From contig NZ_RXIZ01000005.1 in assembly GCF_003987855.1 (NCBI RefSeq), forward strand, positions 16,654 to 80,653: a stretch of DNA of 64,000 nt, in the 5' to 3' direction. Origin of the DNA: Hyphomicrobium sp. (GTDB taxonomy: Bacteria > Pseudomonadota > Alphaproteobacteria > Rhizobiales > Hyphomicrobiaceae). The notes below the pieces were generated by a model. That model had not been told where the DNA came from, ran no database searches, and saw nothing but the letters and a program-made list of their open reading frames with translations. Below, piece by piece: positions 61,302 to 64,000 of the stretch (position 1 is the stretch's first letter; each line of letters starts with the position of its first letter). Made by a program: the position numbers and the translations under genes.

Positions 61302-61825
61302 CAGGCTGCTTGCTTTTGCCGATCGTAAACGAAAAGCGTGGCGCTGTGGTCATCGCGCGGACCCTTTGGCAGCTCCTCACGGCTAGCCTCCCGCCACTCG
61401 GCAGTGTCGAGCGGCCCGAAGTGCCGGTCCCCCTCGACGTTCGCGTGAACGCGGGTCAGATAAATCCGATCCGCCACGGGCAAAGTGCTTTTGTAAATTT
61501 CCGCGCCGCCGATAACCATGATTTCGTCCACGCCTCGCGTTTTGGCGAGAATGCGGCCGAGGGTCAGCGCATCCGTCACGGACTCGCACGTCGAAACTCC
61601 CTCGACCTCGAACGAGGGGTCGCGCGTCACGACGATATTGTCCCGGCCGTCGAGCGGCATGCCGATCGAGCGGAACGTGTTGCGCCCCATGATGATGGGC
61701 TTGCCCAACGTCAGGCGGCGAAACGCCTTGAGATCGGAAGACAGCCGCCAGGGCAATCCTCCGTCCCTGCCGATGACGCCGTTTTCGGAAACGGCAACGA
61801 TCAGAGATAACAGAATATCATTCAT
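61301..61825 (-). CDS. folA: Dihydrofolate reductase
   Basis: NADPH-dependent reduction of dihydrofolate to tetrahydrofolate. From ATG 61825 the 174-residue protein starts MNDILLSLIVAVSENGVIG and has GGLPWRL with the later MGRNTFRSI and MVIGGAEIY blocks of the family. The frame is open further upstream (ATG at 61837 and 61861), which would add a short tail. thyA lies 98 bases upstream on the same strand, the standard pairing because thymidylate synthase produces dihydrofolate. Confidence 0.93.
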   Translation of the reverse strand: MNDILLSLIVAVSENGVIGRDGGLPWRLSSDLKAFRRLTLGKPIIMGRNTFRSIGMPLDGRDNIVVTRDPSFEVEGVSTCESVTDALTLGRILAKTRGVDEIMVIGGAEIYKSTLPVADRIYLTRVHANVEGDRHFGPLDTAEWREASREELPKGPRDDHSATLFVYDRQKQAA

Positions 61826-61922
61826 CGCCGCCCGCATAGCAACGGCGCGCGAAAGAAGCAAATGCGTCCGCTTGGCGTGACGGCGGTGGAAGCATTTTCC
61901 CTCTCCAAGGGAAGAGGCGATC

Positions 61923-62717
61923 TCAGACCGCCACAGGCGCCTTGATATGCGGCCAGGGGTCGTACGCGCGCAGCTCGAAATCCTCGAATTTGAAATCGAA
62001 GATCGACTTTCGCTCGGGATTGATCAGCATCTTCGGCAGCGGCCGCGGCGCGCGTGATAGCTGCAGATCGGCCTGCTCGAGATGATTGAGATAAAGGTGC
62101 GCATCGCCGAACGTGTGGACGAATTCGCCGGGCTTCAGCCCTGTCACCTGCGCCATCATCATCGTGAGCAGTGCATAGCTTGCGATGTTGAAGGGCACGC
62201 CCAGAAAGATGTCGGCGGAGCGCTGATAGAGCTGGCATGAGAGCCTGCCGTCAGCCACGTAGAACTGGAACAAGCAGTGACACGGCGCGAGCGCCATCTT
62301 CGACAGATCGGCTGGGTTCCACGCCGTCACGATGATGCGTCGCGAATCCGGATTGTTCTTGAGATCCGAGACCGCGTTCGAGATTTGGTCGATCGTGCCG
62401 CCGTCGGGCGTCTCCCAGCTTCGCCACTGCTTGCCGTAGACCGGACCGAGATTGCCCTCGCTGTCGGCCCACTCGTCCCAGATGCTGACGCCGTGTTCCT
62501 TCAGATATTGCGTGTTCGTTGCACCCGCCAGGAACCACAAGAGTTCGACGACGATCGACTTCACATGCAGCTTCTTGGTCGTGACGAGCGGAAAGCCGTC
62601 GGCCAGATCGAACCGCATCTGATGGCCGAAAACCGAAAGCGTTCCCGTCCCCGTGCGGTCGGTTTTCTTCACGCCTTCGCTGCGCACGCGGCGCAAAAGA
62701 TCGAGATACTGCTGCAT
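61923..62717 (-). CDS. thyA: Thymidylate synthase
   Basis: 264-residue enzyme that methylates dUMP to dTMP with methylenetetrahydrofolate. The catalytic cysteine is in [12 protein letters not shown] (near residue 146), and the Arg/Asn substrate residues in [11 protein letters not shown] and [12 protein letters not shown]. The C-terminus ends in IKAPVAV, as usual. It reads toward folA. Confidence 0.97.
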   Translation of the reverse strand: MQQYLDLLRRVRSEGVKKTDRTGTGTLSVFGHQMRFDLADGFPLVTTKKLHVKSIVVELLWFLAGATNTQYLKEHGVSIWDEWADSEGNLGPVYGKQWRSWETPDGGTIDQISNAVSDLKNNPDSRRIIVTAWNPADLSKMALAPCHCLFQFYVADGRLSCQLYQRSADIFLGVPFNIASYALLTMMMAQVTGLKPGEFVHTFGDAHLYLNHLEQADLQLSRAPRPLPKMLINPERKSIFDFKFEDFELRAYDPWPHIKAPVAV

Positions 62718-62754
62718 GAGGTGAGCACTAAGCGATTCTGCTGGGCGCCTTAAG

Positions 62755-63603
62755 TCATCCCGCCGACAGCGAACTGTCCGGCGTCAGCACCATAAGCGCA
62801 ATGATGAGGGAGTTGTAGATGCTGTGGCAGACGATGGGCGCGAGCAGGCTGCCGGTTCGCTCACGCAGCCAGGCGAGATATAGTCCGATCAGAGCTATCG
62901 CGCCCAAGCCGTATGCCGAATAGTTGGCGTGAAGCAACGCCCAGCAGAGCGCCGAAATCACCATTGCTCCGATGAACCCGAATGGCGAACGCCGTAGCGC
63001 TTCAAAGATGAGCCCGCGAAACAGCAACTCTTCAGCCAATGGCGCGCCGACACCGGCCGCTAGCAGAATGAGCCACCAGGTTCGCGATCTCATCATTTCC
63101 GCGAACGGCTGAAGATCGTTTCGTAGCGCTTCAGGGTTGAAGAACAGGACCAGCGAAGCAAAGCAGGTCGCGAGCGCTATCAGCGCCACGACGGCCAACG
63201 CCAGCGTCCGAAGCCCTCCGCGCGGCATCGAGAAGTTCAGAAGGCTGGATCCCGTTACGCGGCGGCGATACGCGTTGACTAACAAGACACAAATGACCGT
63301 CACGGCCTGAAAGGCGAAAAGCGATGCGGCCACGCGTGCGGTAATCAGGCTCTCGATTTCGCCTGCGGCAAAAGCGCGTGGCTCATGGATTTCGCTCAAG
63401 ACATCGAAAAGAGCGGCCGCACCATGGCCCGCCGCAGTGGCCAGCAAAATGATCGCTATGACGATGATCGTGGTCGCCGCCAGGCCGACCCAGGTCTGAA
63501 AAGTGTTCTGCACCGGTCGGTTGTCTCGGCCCCTGCCTTGCGACGAAACGCTCACTCGATAAGGTCTCCGGCCGCTCGGAGGCGGGAACCTCCTGTGGAT
63601 CAT
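62755..63603 (-). CDS. CPBP family intramembrane glutamic endopeptidase
   Basis: 282-residue multi-pass membrane protein of the Rce1/CPBP (Abi) family. Motif 1 is EELLFRG (two glutamates and Arg), motif 2 the histidine in LLHANYS, and motif 3 the histidine in CHSIYNS; together they form the active site of this protease family. About seven hydrophobic segments. The first 30 residues are basic; an in-frame GTG near the middle of this tail is an alternative start. Substrate unknown. It stands beside thyA with 37 bases between. Confidence 0.85.
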   Translation of the reverse strand: MIHRRFPPPSGRRPYRVSVSSQGRGRDNRPVQNTFQTWVGLAATTIIVIAIILLATAAGHGAAALFDVLSEIHEPRAFAAGEIESLITARVAASLFAFQAVTVICVLLVNAYRRRVTGSSLLNFSMPRGGLRTLALAVVALIALATCFASLVLFFNPEALRNDLQPFAEMMRSRTWWLILLAAGVGAPLAEELLFRGLIFEALRRSPFGFIGAMVISALCWALLHANYSAYGLGAIALIGLYLAWLRERTGSLLAPIVCHSIYNSLIIALMVLTPDSSLSAG

Positions 63604-63764
63604 CAGCTTTGCCCGAAGGCTATGCCAAAATATAGCCGACCAAAGAAGAGAGCGGCCCTCAGCCCGGTGCCGCTTGACGTCTCAGTCCGGTTACAGGTTC
63701 CTGAGGACGAAACAACGATATCTACTGAAAAGCTTTTTTTCGGACGCGTTGCCCCTTATATTCG

Positions 63765-64000
63765 TGGTGCCGGTTCTGCCGGCTATGGCGATAAACGCGG
63801 TCGTAATAAGCCGATCGGACCCGGGGGCGGTACCCGGCGCCTCCACCATATTCTCCGGGCCTTGCGCCTCCCCTCTGGGGAGCTGACCGTAAGGCCCGGT
63901 ATTATGGGGGCGAAATAGGATCGACGAAGGCGTAAAGGACTTAGCTTTTGCCCGGCATGATACCACCGTTATCGGGTCATACAGAATAGTTGCCAATGAC
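63765..64000 (+). ncRNA. ssrA: Circularly permuted two-piece tmRNA (ssrA), 3' end cut by window edge
   Basis: Transfer-messenger RNA that rescues stalled ribosomes. Alphaproteobacteria encode it permuted: the acceptor piece first, then a spacer, then the coding piece. Here the acceptor piece ends at 63848 with CGCCTCC-ACCA (63838-63848), preceded by a T-arm-like hairpin CCGGG/CCCGG (63821-63837, loop GGCGGTA). The spacer 63849-63905 has the 9-bp stem CCGGGCCTT/AAGGCCCGG that joins the pieces. The coding piece starts at 63906 with GGGGGCG, pairing with CGCCTCC over seven base pairs (one G-U). The tag frame begins GCC-AAT-GAC (Ala-Asn-Asp) at 63992-64000. The 5' end of the acceptor piece is estimated from its usual 80-nt length. 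Confidence 0.88.

Noticed and set aside
63619..63918. Possible small basic protein starting MPKYSRPKK
   Set aside because: It runs through the acceptor piece and the start of the coding piece of the tmRNA gene, and has no family resemblance.

Overview
The window is a contiguous, gene-dense piece of a bacterial chromosome of high G+C content. It looks like an alphaproteobacterium of the order Hyphomicrobiales, most probably Hyphomicrobium or a close relative. Pointers are: alphaproteobacteria-type families (DUF2093, the DUF1013 regulator TrcR, DUF1236, YdcH/DUF465), a circularly permuted two-piece tmRNA gene starting its tag with Ala-Asn-Asp at the right edge, a MutL with the endonuclease motif of MutH-less bacteria, and a serine-cycle pair (serine-glyoxylate aminotransferase and hydroxypyruvate reductase). 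The reductase recalls, from memory of the protein and without a search, the well-studied NADH-dependent enzyme of Hyphomicrobium methylovorum. No insertion sequence, prophage, CRISPR array, rRNA or tRNA gene was recognised.

Layout. 1-9.1 kb: lipid A genes (waaA end, lpxK), a DUF2093 gene, xseA, purD, a patatin-like phospholipase, tadA, rluB-rsmD and a FucP-type sugar transporter. 9.1-10.6 kb: an iron-storage pair (Bfd-like ferredoxin, bacterioferritin) and a dispersed palindromic repeat. 10.6-24.5 kb: mutL, pgi, a catalytic/non-catalytic M16 protease pair, a lipoprotein, lspA-ileS, a lipoprotein gene with a damaged-looking start, ribF, a MaoC hydratase and trcR. 24.5-38.1 kb is the more accessory part: SulP transporter, a small HTH regulator with a 19-bp palindrome beside it, acyl-CoA synthetase, O-acyltransferase, GST, PHB depolymerase, a zinc-ribbon protein, a repeat-bearing DUF1236 protein, a COG0523 GTPase under a possible Zur box, a periplasmic catalase-like peroxidase, and an ArsR/double-SRPBCC operon. 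38.3-43.2 kb: two YdcH proteins, the ligase-associated exonuclease with its ATP-dependent ligase, and an amidase. 43.4-45.7 kb: convergent serine-cycle genes. 45.8-53.7 kb: a Wzz/tyrosine-kinase-like protein with a broken nucleotide-binding site, a secreted four-cysteine protein in front of exbB-exbD-tonB, a soluble histidine kinase and a HerA-like ATPase. 53.9-64 kb: manC, pssA-psd, degP, hflK-hflC-DUF2065, folA, thyA, a CPBP protease and the permuted ssrA gene.

How the genes fit together. The window serves envelope building (lipid A, lipoprotein signal peptidase, phosphatidylethanolamine synthesis, GDP-mannose, TonB energy supply, envelope proteolysis), translation and tRNA maturation, DNA repair, C1 assimilation by the serine cycle and polyhydroxyalkanoate turnover. 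I did not find a clearly new multi-gene system. The best leads are the pseudo-kinase-like Wzz protein, the secreted protein tied to the Ton operon, the XRE operator palindrome, and two genes whose start codons appear lost or non-canonical.
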